Positions 18,704 to 27,987 of a stretch of 64,000 nt of DNA are shown here, one piece after another (position 1 is the first letter of the stretch; the number at the start of each line of letters is the position of its first letter). The notes below the pieces were generated by a model, which did no database searches, had not been told where the DNA came from, and saw only the letters and a program-made list of their open reading frames with translations. The position numbers and the translations under genes are program-made. This DNA comes from Staphylococcus capitis subsp. capitis (lineage in GTDB: Bacteria; Bacillota; Bacilli; Staphylococcales; Staphylococcaceae), in NCBI RefSeq assembly GCF_040739495.1, contig NZ_CP145263.1:434001-498000 (forward strand), read 5' to 3'.

Positions 18704-20050
18704 ATATATATGAAAGTATTCAGTATTTTTATGGTATTTAGACCAAGGCATTCTATTGTATCTTACAAAGTGACCTAAATCTGCCATCATGTCATGACTT
18801 AATTGAATATCTAATTGCGTATATTTATAGTTATTTGCTGATAAAATATTTAAGTTGCCAAACCAAAATATCATATCGAGAATATGGTAAGCAGATTTAA
18901 AATGAATGCTTTTAGGTTTACACCAGTCGAAACGTGCTAACCATTTATGTTGAGAATGTGTAGATTGTAGAAAGTTCAATGCCATATTTTTAAAATAAGA
19001 TGTCGTTATTACTTCTCTTTGTTGTTGTGCATTTTGAACATCTTCTAAAATGGGAATATCGAATAAGCGCATGATTTCTTTAAAGCGGAATGGTGACAGT
19101 TTCCGTGAATCATTCTCTATATAAATATCTCCCTCAGAATTCGTGAAACCAACGAATACTGGTTTTGAAAATGCAGTTACAGATCGTGTCATTTCAGGGC
19201 TTAGGATAGGTTGATAAATCAAATCAAGACTTCTCGATGGCCCTCGTTCTACTTTATGTAATCTCATTAAATCTAAAATTTCATTACTAGTTAATGATTC
19301 AATTGATTTATCAGAATAATGCACGTGAACTAACGATTCAAATTGTTGCGCCTTCTTATTTGCAGTTAGAGGAGAATCACTGTGTAATGTGCCACTGAGC
19401 AACATCACTTTGTGATAATACTGGTCTAATTCTGGTATTTGCATGAGTGCCATTATGCTCATACTTCCCGCAGATTGACCCATCAACGTTATGTTTTGAG
19501 GATTACCACCAAAGTAGGCAATATGATGGTGTACCCATTTTAAAAGGTTGATTTGATCAGACATACCATTATTGTAATCATAATGATTATTGAAATAAGA
19601 CCAGTCTAAATAACCTAAAGCACCTAAACGATAATTGAAGGTAATAACAATAATATCTTCTTGTTCTACGAGATGATAGGGATTGTATAAATCTGCTGTT
19701 CCGTGCCCTTGAGTAAATCCTCCTCCATAGAAATAAATAACCACGGGTTTTAAATTTTTGGTATTACTTGCTCGCCAAATATTAAGATAAAGACAATTCT
19801 CATCTTGTTTAAAAGTTTCAAACGTCTGAACACCATTTGAGAAGAAATCTTCAAGTGAATTATAAGGTTGGGGAGGAATAGGTTTAGCTTTCTTAGCATC
19901 AATAAAGTCATCGACAATGTTGTATAACTGTGAATGTTGAAAACGTGTCTTAGAATTAAATGATTGGGCATAAGGTATACCTAGAAACGTATCGATATGA
20001 CCGTCACTTGTTCCAATAACCGTTCCTTCATTGATATTTACTTTAACCAT
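18698..20050 (-). CDS. Type-B carboxylesterase (p-nitrobenzyl esterase family), 450 aa
   Basis: An alpha/beta hydrolase acting on ester bonds, no signal peptide, so cytoplasmic. The oxyanion loop YGGGF is at residues 108-112, the ENCLYLNIW motif at 84-92, and the nucleophile Ser193 in GQSAGS at 191-196. It is slightly shorter than usual PnbA enzymes (about 490 aa). The acid and His positions are not certain from reading alone. Substrate unknown. It is separated from the APC gene on the same strand by a terminator. Confidence 0.85.
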   Translation of the reverse strand: MVKVNINEGTVIGTSDGHIDTFLGIPYAQSFNSKTRFQHSQLYNIVDDFIDAKKAKPIPPQPYNSLEDFFSNGVQTFETFKQDENCLYLNIWRASNTKNLKPVVIYFYGGGFTQGHGTADLYNPYHLVEQEDIIVITFNYRLGALGYLDWSYFNNHYDYNNGMSDQINLLKWVHHHIAYFGGNPQNITLMGQSAGSMSIMALMQIPELDQYYHKVMLLSGTLHSDSPLTANKKAQQFESLVHVHYSDKSIESLTSNEILDLMRLHKVERGPSRSLDLIYQPILSPEMTRSVTAFSKPVFVGFTNSEGDIYIENDSRKLSPFRFKEIMRLFDIPILEDVQNAQQQREVITTSYFKNMALNFLQSTHSQHKWLARFDWCKPKSIHFKSAYHILDMIFWFGNLNILSANNYKYTQLDIQLSHDMMADLGHFVRYNRMPWSKYHKNTEYFHIYK

Positions 20051-20093
20051 ATTCCCATCTCCTTATCAATCTCTTAATTTTAACTATACCATT

Positions 20094-20126
20094 AAAAAAA
20101 CGCTCGAGATATTTATCTCGAGCGCT
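20094..20126 (-). terminator. Terminator of the APC permease gene
   Basis: CGCTCGAGATA pairs with TATCTCGAGCG; the A run on the plus strand (20095-20100) gives the T tract on the minus strand. Confidence 0.9.
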
Positions 20127-20138
20127 ATAAGTTATGCG

Positions 20139-21818
20139 TTAGTTATTTTGTTCTTGACGATCTCTTTCTTTCCAGTCTTTACGTCTTGCTTTTCTGCGAC
20201 GTTTTCTTAATTTATCGCCCATCTTCTTGTTTAATTTATTGGCACGTTTGAAGTAAATACTTTCGAAGTAACTTGTTGTACCTAATTGATAGAAGATTAA
20301 AGCTACAATTGCGATAACTAAGAAATCCCATGGGTAATGAATCCAGTTCATACCCTTGAATTCTTTACTTCCGATGAATGATAAGAATGCGAGTACGACT
20401 AAGTAAATAATAATCCATAAACTACCGCCGATTTGTTTTTTAGTGTTTTTCCAATTCATCTTATATTCATAGAAGAAATAAATTGGTAAACCTAAAATGA
20501 TAATGAAAATAACTTCTGCAGTCGTAGGCCACATAGCCCAATAAATTGCTAGTGACGCAAGTACGAATGATAATGGCGCCATAAATTTTAAGATATTTGC
20601 TTTAAATGGACGTGTCATTTTTGGTGCCATTTTACGTAATGAAATAACTGTTGTTGGGCCTGTTAAATATGCTACTAATGTTGCTGTAGAAATAACAGCT
20701 GCTAATGTACCCCAGTCACGGAAAAGTGTAACCATAATCATACTGATGATTGCGTTAAATACAATTGCTACACGTGGAATATTATATTGTTCATTCATTT
20801 TACCTAAGAATTTAGGAATATGACCATTCTTTTCCATAGCGCGTAACACACGGCCAGTAACAGCTACGAATGATACACCTGTACCAAATGGTGAAACAAC
20901 AGCCTCAACATAAAGTAAAATTGCTAACCAATTGATACCTAATAAAATTGCCATATCTGCGAAAGGTGAATTGAAATTAATTCCATTCCAACCATGTTCA
21001 TGAATCATTGAACTTGGCATTGATGTAATAAACGTACTTTGAAGTACAATGTATAAGATTGCACTTAATGTAAGTGAAATCGCAATACCTCGAGCGATAT
21101 TTTTCTCAGGATTTTTAATCTCAGATCCCATATTAATGATAGTTTGGAATGCGTTGAATGAGAAAATGATACCTGATGTAGTCGTTGCAGCGAAGATTGG
21201 TGCACTACCATATGGCATAAATGCACTTGCTGAGTGACCATAGTTATTTGTATCAAATCCAGAAATCATTAACATAATAATAGTTAATAAAGGTACTCCT
21301 AATTTAAATACTGAAATTAAACTAGTGAAAGAAGTTAATAGTTTGACAGACCAGTAGTTTAAAAGGGAGAATATTGCGATAATAACGTAAACGGCGAATA
21401 AACCAATTGTACTGATTGAGCCGTCTTTCATTAAAGCTCCCATAGGTTTAGCCCATTCCCAAGGCCACGAACTCATATATTGTACAGCTGAAACAGCTTC
21501 AATTGGAATAATTGTTACGAGTGAAACCCAGTTAGCCCATGCCGCTATGAATCCAAGTAGTGATCCATGTGTGTATTGAGCATAATTACTCATGCCACCT
21601 GATTGTGGGAACATTGTCCCAATTTCAATATAGTTATAAGCTATCGTTCCAATAACTATGAAACCGATGATCCATGAAATAATGGCGGCTGGACCAGCGA
21701 TAGAAGATGCCTCCCATGCACCGAATAACCAACCAGAACCGATTAATGAACCAAGCCCTAGTAAGACGAGTTGCGAGAGGTTAATCTTACTACTTTTTGA
21801 TTTATTTTTATTTTCCAT
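20139..21818 (-). CDS. APC family amino acid permease, 559 aa
   Basis: Twelve to fourteen transmembrane helices of the amino acid-polyamine-organocation superfamily. The N-terminal QLVLLGLGSLIGSGWLFGAW and PQSGGMSNYAQYTHGSLLGF segments are the substrate-binding helix 1 and helix 3 patterns. A long, strongly basic C-terminal tail (KLNKKMGDKLRKRRRKARRK) lies in the cytoplasm. Length is greater than CycA-type proteins; the substrate (an amino acid) is not identifiable. Monocistronic, with a terminator at 20094-20126. Confidence 0.88.
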   Translation of the reverse strand: MENKNKSKSSKINLSQLVLLGLGSLIGSGWLFGAWEASSIAGPAAIISWIIGFIVIGTIAYNYIEIGTMFPQSGGMSNYAQYTHGSLLGFIAAWANWVSLVTIIPIEAVSAVQYMSSWPWEWAKPMGALMKDGSISTIGLFAVYVIIAIFSLLNYWSVKLLTSFTSLISVFKLGVPLLTIIMLMISGFDTNNYGHSASAFMPYGSAPIFAATTTSGIIFSFNAFQTIINMGSEIKNPEKNIARGIAISLTLSAILYIVLQSTFITSMPSSMIHEHGWNGINFNSPFADMAILLGINWLAILLYVEAVVSPFGTGVSFVAVTGRVLRAMEKNGHIPKFLGKMNEQYNIPRVAIVFNAIISMIMVTLFRDWGTLAAVISTATLVAYLTGPTTVISLRKMAPKMTRPFKANILKFMAPLSFVLASLAIYWAMWPTTAEVIFIIILGLPIYFFYEYKMNWKNTKKQIGGSLWIIIYLVVLAFLSFIGSKEFKGMNWIHYPWDFLVIAIVALIFYQLGTTSYFESIYFKRANKLNKKMGDKLRKRRRKARRKDWKERDRQEQNN

Positions 21819-22003
21819 ATTTACTCCTTCTTATGTGCTGAAAGATTTTTCAACAAATTACTGGTACAATTATACGCGAGTTTAATTAATAGTCAAATTG
21901 TGTTTTTGTAAAATTTTAATTAACGTTACATAATTAGATTTTTCTGAAAATTAATTATACAATAGCTAATAATATTTAATAAAAGGATTGAAGGGGGTAG
22001 CTA

Positions 22004-22603
22004 ATGATGAATAAACAAAAAAATGAAAAGGTTGAACAATTTTTACAAAAAGATAGTCAATGGCAGGCGTGTTATAAATATTTGAGAAAGTTAATTTTTG
22101 AAGAAACTGAACTTGAAGAAACATATAAATGGATGCACCCATGTTACACATTAAATAATAAGAATGTAGTGCTTATTCATGGTTTTAAACATTATGTAGC
22201 ACTACTATTTCATAAAGGGGCTATCTTAGAGGATAAATACCATACGTTAGTGCAACAAACTGAGAAAGTTCAAGCAGCCCGTCAATTGCGTTTTGAAAGT
22301 TTAGACGAAATTAAAGAACGAAAAGATGAGATTTTATTCTATATAAATGAAGCCATTCAAACTGAAAAAGCAGGTAAGAAAGTTGAAATGAAGAAAACCG
22401 AAGATTATGAAGTGCCTGAAGAGTTAGAGGAAAAATTCTCAGAAAATCCACAATTTAAAGAGGCGTTTGATAATCTGACCCCAGGTCGTCAGCGTCAGTA
22501 TTTATATCACATTTCACAAGCGAAACGTAGTCAAACTAGAATTAATCGCATTGAAAAGTATTATGAGCACATTTTAAATGGAAAAGGCATGCAAGATAAG
22601 TGA
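22004..22603 (+). CDS. YdeI/OmdA-like protein, 199 aa
   Basis: The N-terminal half (HPCYTLNNKNVVLIHGFKHYV) matches the DUF1801 fold and the C-terminal half (FDNLTPGRQRQYLYHISQAK plus KRSQTRINRIEKYYEHI) is the YdeI/OmdA helical domain. Cytoplasmic, function unknown; some relatives are annotated as bacteriocin protection. GGGGG precedes the ATG by six bases, and a second ATG follows immediately. No obvious partner gene. Confidence 0.75.
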   Translation: MMNKQKNEKVEQFLQKDSQWQACYKYLRKLIFEETELEETYKWMHPCYTLNNKNVVLIHGFKHYVALLFHKGAILEDKYHTLVQQTEKVQAARQLRFESLDEIKERKDEILFYINEAIQTEKAGKKVEMKKTEDYEVPEELEEKFSENPQFKEAFDNLTPGRQRQYLYHISQAKRSQTRINRIEKYYEHILNGKGMQDK

Positions 22604-22654
22604 TGAAAAGAAAGAGCAGGCGCATGATTTTATTCTCTAAGCATAAATAAAAAA

Positions 22655-22685
22655 CTGTCGACATCGTCAGAGACCATGCCGACAG
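22655..22685 (-). terminator. Terminator of the bdhA-like gene
   Basis: CTGTCGACATCGTC and GACCATGCCGACAG form an imperfect 14-bp stem with an A run on the plus strand, giving T residues on the minus strand. Confidence 0.85.
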
Positions 22686-22742
22686 CTTTAAAGCGAACAG
22701 ATTCCACCCTCTTTGCTTATTTATTTCACTCTAATTGTTGAA

Positions 22743-23795
22743 TTATTTTTGATCACCATTTAAACGGACTAAAATTTTAGCTTGCGATTTATCATTAACA
22801 AGTTGATTGAAACCACTTTCGACTATATTTTCTAATTCAATTTCATCAGTAACTACATCTTTAACATTTAAACTGCCATTAGCGATTAAATCGATTGTTT
22901 GTTGGAAAGTTGTTGGTGTATAAGCAATTGTAGTAGTTAATTTAACCCCTCTATTCATTTGAAGAAGAGGATTAAATTCTACTGGGTGACCGAAAATAGC
23001 TACGATAACTGAAGTACCACGTGGACGTGTCACTTCAATAGATTGTTGTAATGTAATACCAACACCAGCTACTTCGAATGAAACATCTACACCATTTTCA
23101 GTGTTATCATATACAGCTTTTACTGGGTCTACATTTCCAGAGTTAAAGGTATGAGTTGCTCCAACGCTTCTTGCTTTTTCTAAGCGTTCTTCAGATAGAT
23201 CGAAGACAAAGATTTTACTTGCACCAGCTGCTTTAGCTGCTATAACAGTTAGTAAACCAATAGGTCCAGCTCCAAATACCGCAACTGTGTCACCGAATAA
23301 TAATTCGCCTTCCTTAACAGCTTGAACAGCTACAGCTGTAGGTTCAACAAGTGCGCCTTCACGTGCTGATACATTGTCAGGTAAATGATACACGTTTGTT
23401 TCAGGTGCGTTAGTAAACTCTGCAAACCCTCCATCTGAACCTAAACCTATAAATGAATAACCATCATATAAATCAACATTTTCTTCTTTTTCACGTTTAG
23501 AAACAGTTGGGTTTACGACAACTCGATCACCTTTTTTGAAACGTGTGACATCTTTACCAACGTTTTCAACTACGCCAGAAAACTCATGACCCAATGTTAC
23601 AGGTGCTTTTTGACCTAACAACGGATCAGGTTTGTCTGTTGAAATGAAAATAGGTCCTTCTAAATATTCATGTAAATCTGTACCACAAATACCTGTCCAT
23701 GAGACTTTCACTTGAACTTCATCATCTTTTAATACTTTTGGATCGCGGTCCTCTACACGAACATCTTTTTGTCCATACCAGACTGCTGCTTTCAT
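22743..23795 (-). CDS. bdhA: Zinc-type alcohol dehydrogenase, 2,3-butanediol dehydrogenase-like, 350 aa
   Basis: Medium-chain NAD-dependent dehydrogenase, cytoplasmic. Catalytic zinc ligands Cys37 and His70-Glu71 (TGICGTD, TLGHEFSG), and the FGAGPIGLL Rossmann motif near 173. The loop that carries four structural-zinc cysteines in many ADHs is cysteine-free here, as it is in B. subtilis BdhA, and LHEYLEGPIF also matches BdhA. The reaction would be acetoin to butanediol, a fermentation/NAD recycling step; threonine or sorbitol dehydrogenase activity cannot be excluded. Confidence 0.8.
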   Translation of the reverse strand: MKAAVWYGQKDVRVEDRDPKVLKDDEVQVKVSWTGICGTDLHEYLEGPIFISTDKPDPLLGQKAPVTLGHEFSGVVENVGKDVTRFKKGDRVVVNPTVSKREKEENVDLYDGYSFIGLGSDGGFAEFTNAPETNVYHLPDNVSAREGALVEPTAVAVQAVKEGELLFGDTVAVFGAGPIGLLTVIAAKAAGASKIFVFDLSEERLEKARSVGATHTFNSGNVDPVKAVYDNTENGVDVSFEVAGVGITLQQSIEVTRPRGTSVIVAIFGHPVEFNPLLQMNRGVKLTTTIAYTPTTFQQTIDLIANGSLNVKDVVTDEIELENIVESGFNQLVNDKSQAKILVRLNGDQK

Positions 23796-24065
23796 AATTT
23801 AACAACCCCTCAATTGTTTATTTGACATCGAAACTACATCTTTAGTCTTTCATTTGGTGTAATAATTCTTATCACACTTTGAGAATAATACTATTAGGGT
23901 AGGTTTTCAATAGGTTAAAGCAAATTTATGTGAAAAAAATCACGAATTTTTGCGGTTTGATTTATTTTTTCATCGAAATTTAACTTTTAGATGGTAAATA
24001 TTTATTTAGGCTCTATTTTATAAAAAAGTTAACATAGAAAAATATGACTTTGTAAGTTGACTGAT

Positions 24066-24089
24066 GTTTAATAAATTAATATAGGGTAT
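24066..24089 (+). promoter_or_regulatory. Sigma-B promoter of the opuC operon
   Basis: GTTTAA (24066-24071), a 12-base spacer and GGGTAT (24084-24089) match the staphylococcal/bacillar sigma-B consensus (GTTTAA-N12-15-GGGTAT) exactly. It is about 230 bases upstream of opuCA and on the right strand. Sigma-B control of opuC is known in Listeria; here it is inferred from the match. Confidence 0.8.
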
Positions 24090-24197
24090 AGACTTATATA
24101 ACTGCCGAAGTTCACGTGTGCACATATTAGTGTTAGTATGATATTCAGATTGCTAACATAATTATGTGAAATATTACATATTCAAAATTTTAAAAGC

Positions 24198-24270
24198 AAA
24201 GGCCTCTGTGCTCTTGTTTAACTTATGAACCTATTTGTTTAACAACTGCTCTTGAGGCCTTTTATTTTTT
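24198..24270 (+). promoter_or_regulatory. Terminator-like hairpin in the opuC leader (possible attenuator)
   Basis: AAAGGCCTC (24198-24206) pairs perfectly with GAGGCCTTT (24254-24262) across a 47-base loop and is followed by a T-rich tract. It lies between the sigma-B promoter and the opuCA start, so it would stop transcripts unless it is read through or refolded. Inside the loop, GCTCTTG and GTTTAAC each occur twice as direct repeats. Confidence 0.6.
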
Positions 24271-24321
24271 GAAATTTGAGGAAACTTCGTCACTTTAACA
24301 ATTGGAAAGGGGAACAAAACT

Positions 24322-25593
24322 ATGTTAAGTATTAAAAACTTAACCAAAATTTATTCAGGGAATAAAAAAGCAGTTGATAATATTTCCTTGGATATTGAAT
24401 CTGGTGAATTTATCGCCTTTATTGGGACAAGTGGTAGTGGTAAAACGACCGCATTACGTATGATCAATCGTATGATTGAAGCGACTGACGGTCAGATTAC
24501 GATGAATGGTAAGGATGTACGTAATATGAATCCAGTAGAATTACGCCGTAGCATTGGTTACGTCATTCAACAAATCGGTTTAATGCCACATATGACCATT
24601 CGAGAGAACATTGTTTTAGTACCTAAACTTTTAAAATGGTCTAAAGAGAAGAAAGATAGTAAGGCAAAAGAATTAATTAAATTAGTCGATTTACCTGAAG
24701 AATACTTAGATCGCTATCCAGCTGAATTGTCTGGTGGACAGCAACAACGTATTGGAGTAGTGCGTGCACTTGCTGCTGAACAGGATATCATTTTAATGGA
24801 TGAACCATTTGGTGCACTTGATCCTATAACTCGAGATACGTTACAAGACTTAGTTAAAGAGTTACAACAAAAGCTTGGTAAAACATTTATTTTCGTTACG
24901 CATGATATGGATGAGGCGATTAAGCTGGCAGATAAAATTTGTATCATGTCTAAAGGGCAAGTTGTTCAGTATGATACACCTGATAATATATTAAGAAATC
25001 CTGCGAATGACTTCGTTAAAGACTTTATCGGTCAAAATCGTTTAATACAAGATCGTCCGAATATGAAGACGGTAGAAGTTGCGATGATTAAACCTGTAAC
25101 AGTACAGGCGGATGATTCATTAAATGATGCAGTTAATATTATGAGAGAACGTCGAGTGGATACCATCTTTGTCGTGAATAATCATAATAAATTATTAGGT
25201 TTCTTAGATATTGAAGATATCAATCAAGGTTTAAGAGCAAAAAAAGAATTAATTGATACGATGCAACGTGATATTTATAAGGTACATATTGATTCAAAAT
25301 TACAAGATTCAGTGCGTACGATTCTTAAACGTAATGTAAGAAACGTACCGGTAGTGGGTGATGATAATGAATTAATTGGTTTAATTACTCGTGCAAACTT
25401 AGTGGACATTGTTTACGATTCAATTTGGGGTGAGAGTGATGAGGGCTTAAGGAATGACTCATCTCATTTAAATAATCATCCTACCCACAACCGTGTTCAA
25501 GAGGAGCAAGAGGCTAACGTAGCTCAAGAGTCTGACTCACATAAAGGAGCTAATGAGCCTGATGATACTCAGAAAACGGGAGTTGATCAATAA
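24322..25593 (+). CDS. opuCA: Osmoprotectant ABC transporter ATPase with CBS domains, 423 aa
   Basis: ATPase of the OpuC importer (glycine betaine, carnitine, choline and related compatible solutes). Walker A GTSGSGKTT at 35-43, LSGGQQQR at 136-143, Walker B ILMDEP at 157-162, then a tandem CBS pair at about 250-375 that can sense ionic strength or c-di-AMP in relatives. The last 40 or so residues are polar and rich in Glu, Asn and His, unlike the conserved core. RBS GGAAAGGGG precedes ATG 24322. First gene of opuCABCD. Confidence 0.95.
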   Translation: MLSIKNLTKIYSGNKKAVDNISLDIESGEFIAFIGTSGSGKTTALRMINRMIEATDGQITMNGKDVRNMNPVELRRSIGYVIQQIGLMPHMTIRENIVLVPKLLKWSKEKKDSKAKELIKLVDLPEEYLDRYPAELSGGQQQRIGVVRALAAEQDIILMDEPFGALDPITRDTLQDLVKELQQKLGKTFIFVTHDMDEAIKLADKICIMSKGQVVQYDTPDNILRNPANDFVKDFIGQNRLIQDRPNMKTVEVAMIKPVTVQADDSLNDAVNIMRERRVDTIFVVNNHNKLLGFLDIEDINQGLRAKKELIDTMQRDIYKVHIDSKLQDSVRTILKRNVRNVPVVGDDNELIGLITRANLVDIVYDSIWGESDEGLRNDSSHLNNHPTHNRVQEEQEANVAQESDSHKGANEPDDTQKTGVDQ

Positions 25594-26228
25594 TGAGAGC
25601 ATTCTTTCAAGAATACGGCGGTCAACTCATATCGAAAACAATTGAGCATTTCTATATTTCAATTATTGCTTTACTAATAGCAATTGTTGTAGCGGTGCCA
25701 CTGGGTATTTTACTTTCTAAAACGACTCGCACAGCTAATGTTGTATTAACCATTGCAGGTGTACTCCAAACAATACCAACACTTGCAGTATTAGCAATTA
25801 TGATTCCTATCTTTGGTGTAGGTAAGACACCGGCTATTGTAGCTTTATTTATCTATGTTTTACTACCGATTTTGAATAATACAGTATTAGGTGTAAAAAA
25901 TATTGATAAAAATGTTATTCAAGCAGGTCAAAGTATGGGGATGACGAAGATGCAATTAATGAAAGATGTTGAATTACCACTTGCATTACCTCTTATCATT
26001 AGTGGTATCCGACTTTCAAGTGTGTATGTTATTAGTTGGGCAACTCTTGCAAGTTATGTCGGAGCTGGCGGATTAGGTGACTTGGTATTTAACGGTTTAA
26101 ATCTTTATCAACCACCTATGATTATAAGTGCAGCTATTTTAGTAACACTTTTAGCGTTAATTGTTGACTTCTTACTTTCATTAGTTGAAAAGTGGGCAGT
26201 GCCTAAAGGTCTCAAAGTATCTAGATAA
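25593..26228 (+). CDS. opuCB: OpuC permease, 211 aa
   Basis: Membrane permease of the OpuC importer. Five to six transmembrane helices; the EAA-like loop is around GQSMGMTKMQLMKDVELPLALPLI. Its first base overlaps the last base of the opuCA stop, consistent with coupled translation. Length is typical. Confidence 0.95.
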   Translation: MRAFFQEYGGQLISKTIEHFYISIIALLIAIVVAVPLGILLSKTTRTANVVLTIAGVLQTIPTLAVLAIMIPIFGVGKTPAIVALFIYVLLPILNNTVLGVKNIDKNVIQAGQSMGMTKMQLMKDVELPLALPLIISGIRLSSVYVISWATLASYVGAGGLGDLVFNGLNLYQPPMIISAAILVTLLALIVDFLLSLVEKWAVPKGLKVSR

Positions 26229-26249
26229 TTAAAAAGGGAGGAAACGTCT

Positions 26250-27194
26250 TTGAAGAAACATATGAAATATACAGTCATTCTCATTGCATTGTCCCTCTTA
26301 GTATTATCTGGGTGTAGTTTGCCAGGCCTTGGTGATGGCAATGCAAAAGATGATGTAAAAATTACGACGACTGAAACAAGTGAAACAAAAATTATTGGTA
26401 ATATGGAAAAATTAATGATTGAGCATGAAACAAATGGCAAAATCAAACCAACTTTAATTGGTAACTTAGGATCAAGTATTATTCAGCATAATGCGTTACA
26501 ACGCGGAGATGTAAATATGTCGTCAGTTCGATACACAGGTACGGAACTAACAAGTGTACTTGATGCTAAACCGACGAAGGACCCTAAAAAGGCGATGTCA
26601 GAAACGCAACGCTTATTTAAAAAGAAATATGATCAAAAATATTATGATTCTCTAGGGTTTGCTAACACATACGCTTTTATGGTTACTAAAGAAACAGCTA
26701 AGAAATATCATTTAGAAAAAGTATCAGATCTTAAAAAGTATAAAGATAAATTGCGTTTAGGTATGGATACGCAATGGATGAATCGTGCAGGAGATGGCTA
26801 TCCTGCATTCGTTAAGGATTATGGCTTTAAATTTGATAGTGCTCGTCCAATGCAAATTGGTTTAGTTTATGATGCACTTAAAAATAAAAAATTAGATGTG
26901 GCAGTAGGATATTCTACAGATGGACGTATTGCAGCCTATGATTTAAAAATCTTAAAAGATGATCGTAAATTCTTCCCACCATATGATGGCAGTCCTCTAG
27001 CTACGGAGAAATTAATTAAAGATAATCCTAAAATTGATAAAGCATTGAAAAAACTACAAGGTAAAATTAATACTAAAGAAATGCAAAAATTAAATTATGA
27101 AGCGGATGGTAAAGGCAAAGAACCTGCCGTGATTGCGGAAGAGTACTTGAAGAAACATCATTATTTTGATAATGAGAAAGGAGGGCAAAAATAA
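26250..27194 (+). CDS. opuCC: OpuC substrate-binding lipoprotein, 314 aa
   Basis: A lipid-anchored solute-binding protein: the TTG start at 26250 has AAGGGAGG eight bases upstream, and lipobox LSGC places the lipid on Cys22. The mature part is a periplasmic-binding fold of the glycine betaine/choline type (VRYTGTELTSVL; FANTYAFMVTKETAKKYHL; LDVAVGYSTDGRIAAY). Operon position between the two permease genes matches opuC in staphylococci and Listeria. Confidence 0.95.
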   Translation: MKKHMKYTVILIALSLLVLSGCSLPGLGDGNAKDDVKITTTETSETKIIGNMEKLMIEHETNGKIKPTLIGNLGSSIIQHNALQRGDVNMSSVRYTGTELTSVLDAKPTKDPKKAMSETQRLFKKKYDQKYYDSLGFANTYAFMVTKETAKKYHLEKVSDLKKYKDKLRLGMDTQWMNRAGDGYPAFVKDYGFKFDSARPMQIGLVYDALKNKKLDVAVGYSTDGRIAAYDLKILKDDRKFFPPYDGSPLATEKLIKDNPKIDKALKKLQGKINTKEMQKLNYEADGKGKEPAVIAEEYLKKHHYFDNEKGGQK

Positions 27195-27889
27195 TGAAAG
27201 CCAATTTATTGCATTCAATCCTAGAGTATTATTCACTCAACTGGGCCTTCCTTTTAGAACTTTTCTTTAAACACTTACTTATGTCTGTTTATGGTGTGTT
27301 ATTCGCTTGTATCATTGGTATACCCATTGGGATTTTTATAGCGAAATATAAACGCTTATCATGGCCAATCATTACGATTGCTAACATTATCCAAACAGTA
27401 CCTGCCATTGCGATGCTAGCGATTTTAATGTTAGCTATGGGTCTAGGACCAACTACTGTTGTTGTGACCGTGTTTTTATATTCTTTACTACCAATTATTA
27501 AAAATACGTACACAGGTATCGTAGAAGTTGATGATAACATTAAAGATGCGGGTAAAGGTATGGGCATGACGGGCAACCAAATTTTAAGAATGATTGAGCT
27601 TCCTTTATCATTATCTGTGATTATTGGAGGTATTAGAATCGCACTTGTAGTAGCAATTGGTATTGTAGCGATAGGTTCATTTATAGGCGCGCCAACACTT
27701 GGGGATATTATCATTCGTGGTACAAATTCTACAGATGGAACAACATTCATTTTAGCTGGTGCCATTCCTATTGCATTAATCGCTATAATTATTGACATTG
27801 GATTACGCTTTTTAGAGAAGCGTTTAGATCCAACTCGCAAAAATAAAAAAACTCAGTCACAAGAAGACCAAGTTCAAAAATTAGGATAA
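27194..27889 (+). CDS. opuCD: OpuC second permease, 231 aa
   Basis: The second membrane subunit of OpuC, with NIIQTVPAIAMLAIL and the GKGMGMTGNQILRMIELPLSL EAA loop. Its ATG overlaps the opuCC stop by one base. The C-terminal tail (NKKTQSQEDQVQKLG) is basic and polar, and cytoplasmic. A strong terminator follows. Confidence 0.95.
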   Translation: MKANLLHSILEYYSLNWAFLLELFFKHLLMSVYGVLFACIIGIPIGIFIAKYKRLSWPIITIANIIQTVPAIAMLAILMLAMGLGPTTVVVTVFLYSLLPIIKNTYTGIVEVDDNIKDAGKGMGMTGNQILRMIELPLSLSVIIGGIRIALVVAIGIVAIGSFIGAPTLGDIIIRGTNSTDGTTFILAGAIPIALIAIIIDIGLRFLEKRLDPTRKNKKTQSQEDQVQKLG

Positions 27890-27920
27890 TATTCAGTGAT
27901 TTGTAATTGTTAATAAGAAA

Positions 27921-27968
27921 GAGCTACATTTCCTATTAAAAGTATAAGGAAATGTAGCTCTATTTTTA
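27921..27968. terminator. Terminator after opuCD, also usable by lrgB
   Basis: GAGCTACATTTCC pairs with GGAAATGTAGCTC over a 14-base loop, then TATTTTTAT. It lies between convergent genes. Confidence 0.88.
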
Positions 27969-27987
27969 TATTATAAAGTTTAAAAAT

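Larger units (their letters stand above)
23796..24321. other. Intergenic region upstream of opuC and bdhA-like genes
   Basis: A 526-base A+T-rich region with no gene. On the plus strand it carries the sigma-B promoter (24066-24089), a leader and a terminator-like hairpin (24198-24270). The bdhA-like promoter must lie at the left end on the minus strand. Confidence 0.6.

Noticed and set aside
22743..23795. Missing structural-zinc cysteines in the BdhA-like enzyme as a novelty
   Set aside because: B. subtilis BdhA also lacks them, so this is a family trait, not an oddity of this gene.
27289..27840. 183-codon minus-strand frame
   Set aside because: Lies entirely inside opuCD with strong homology on the other strand; a shadow frame.
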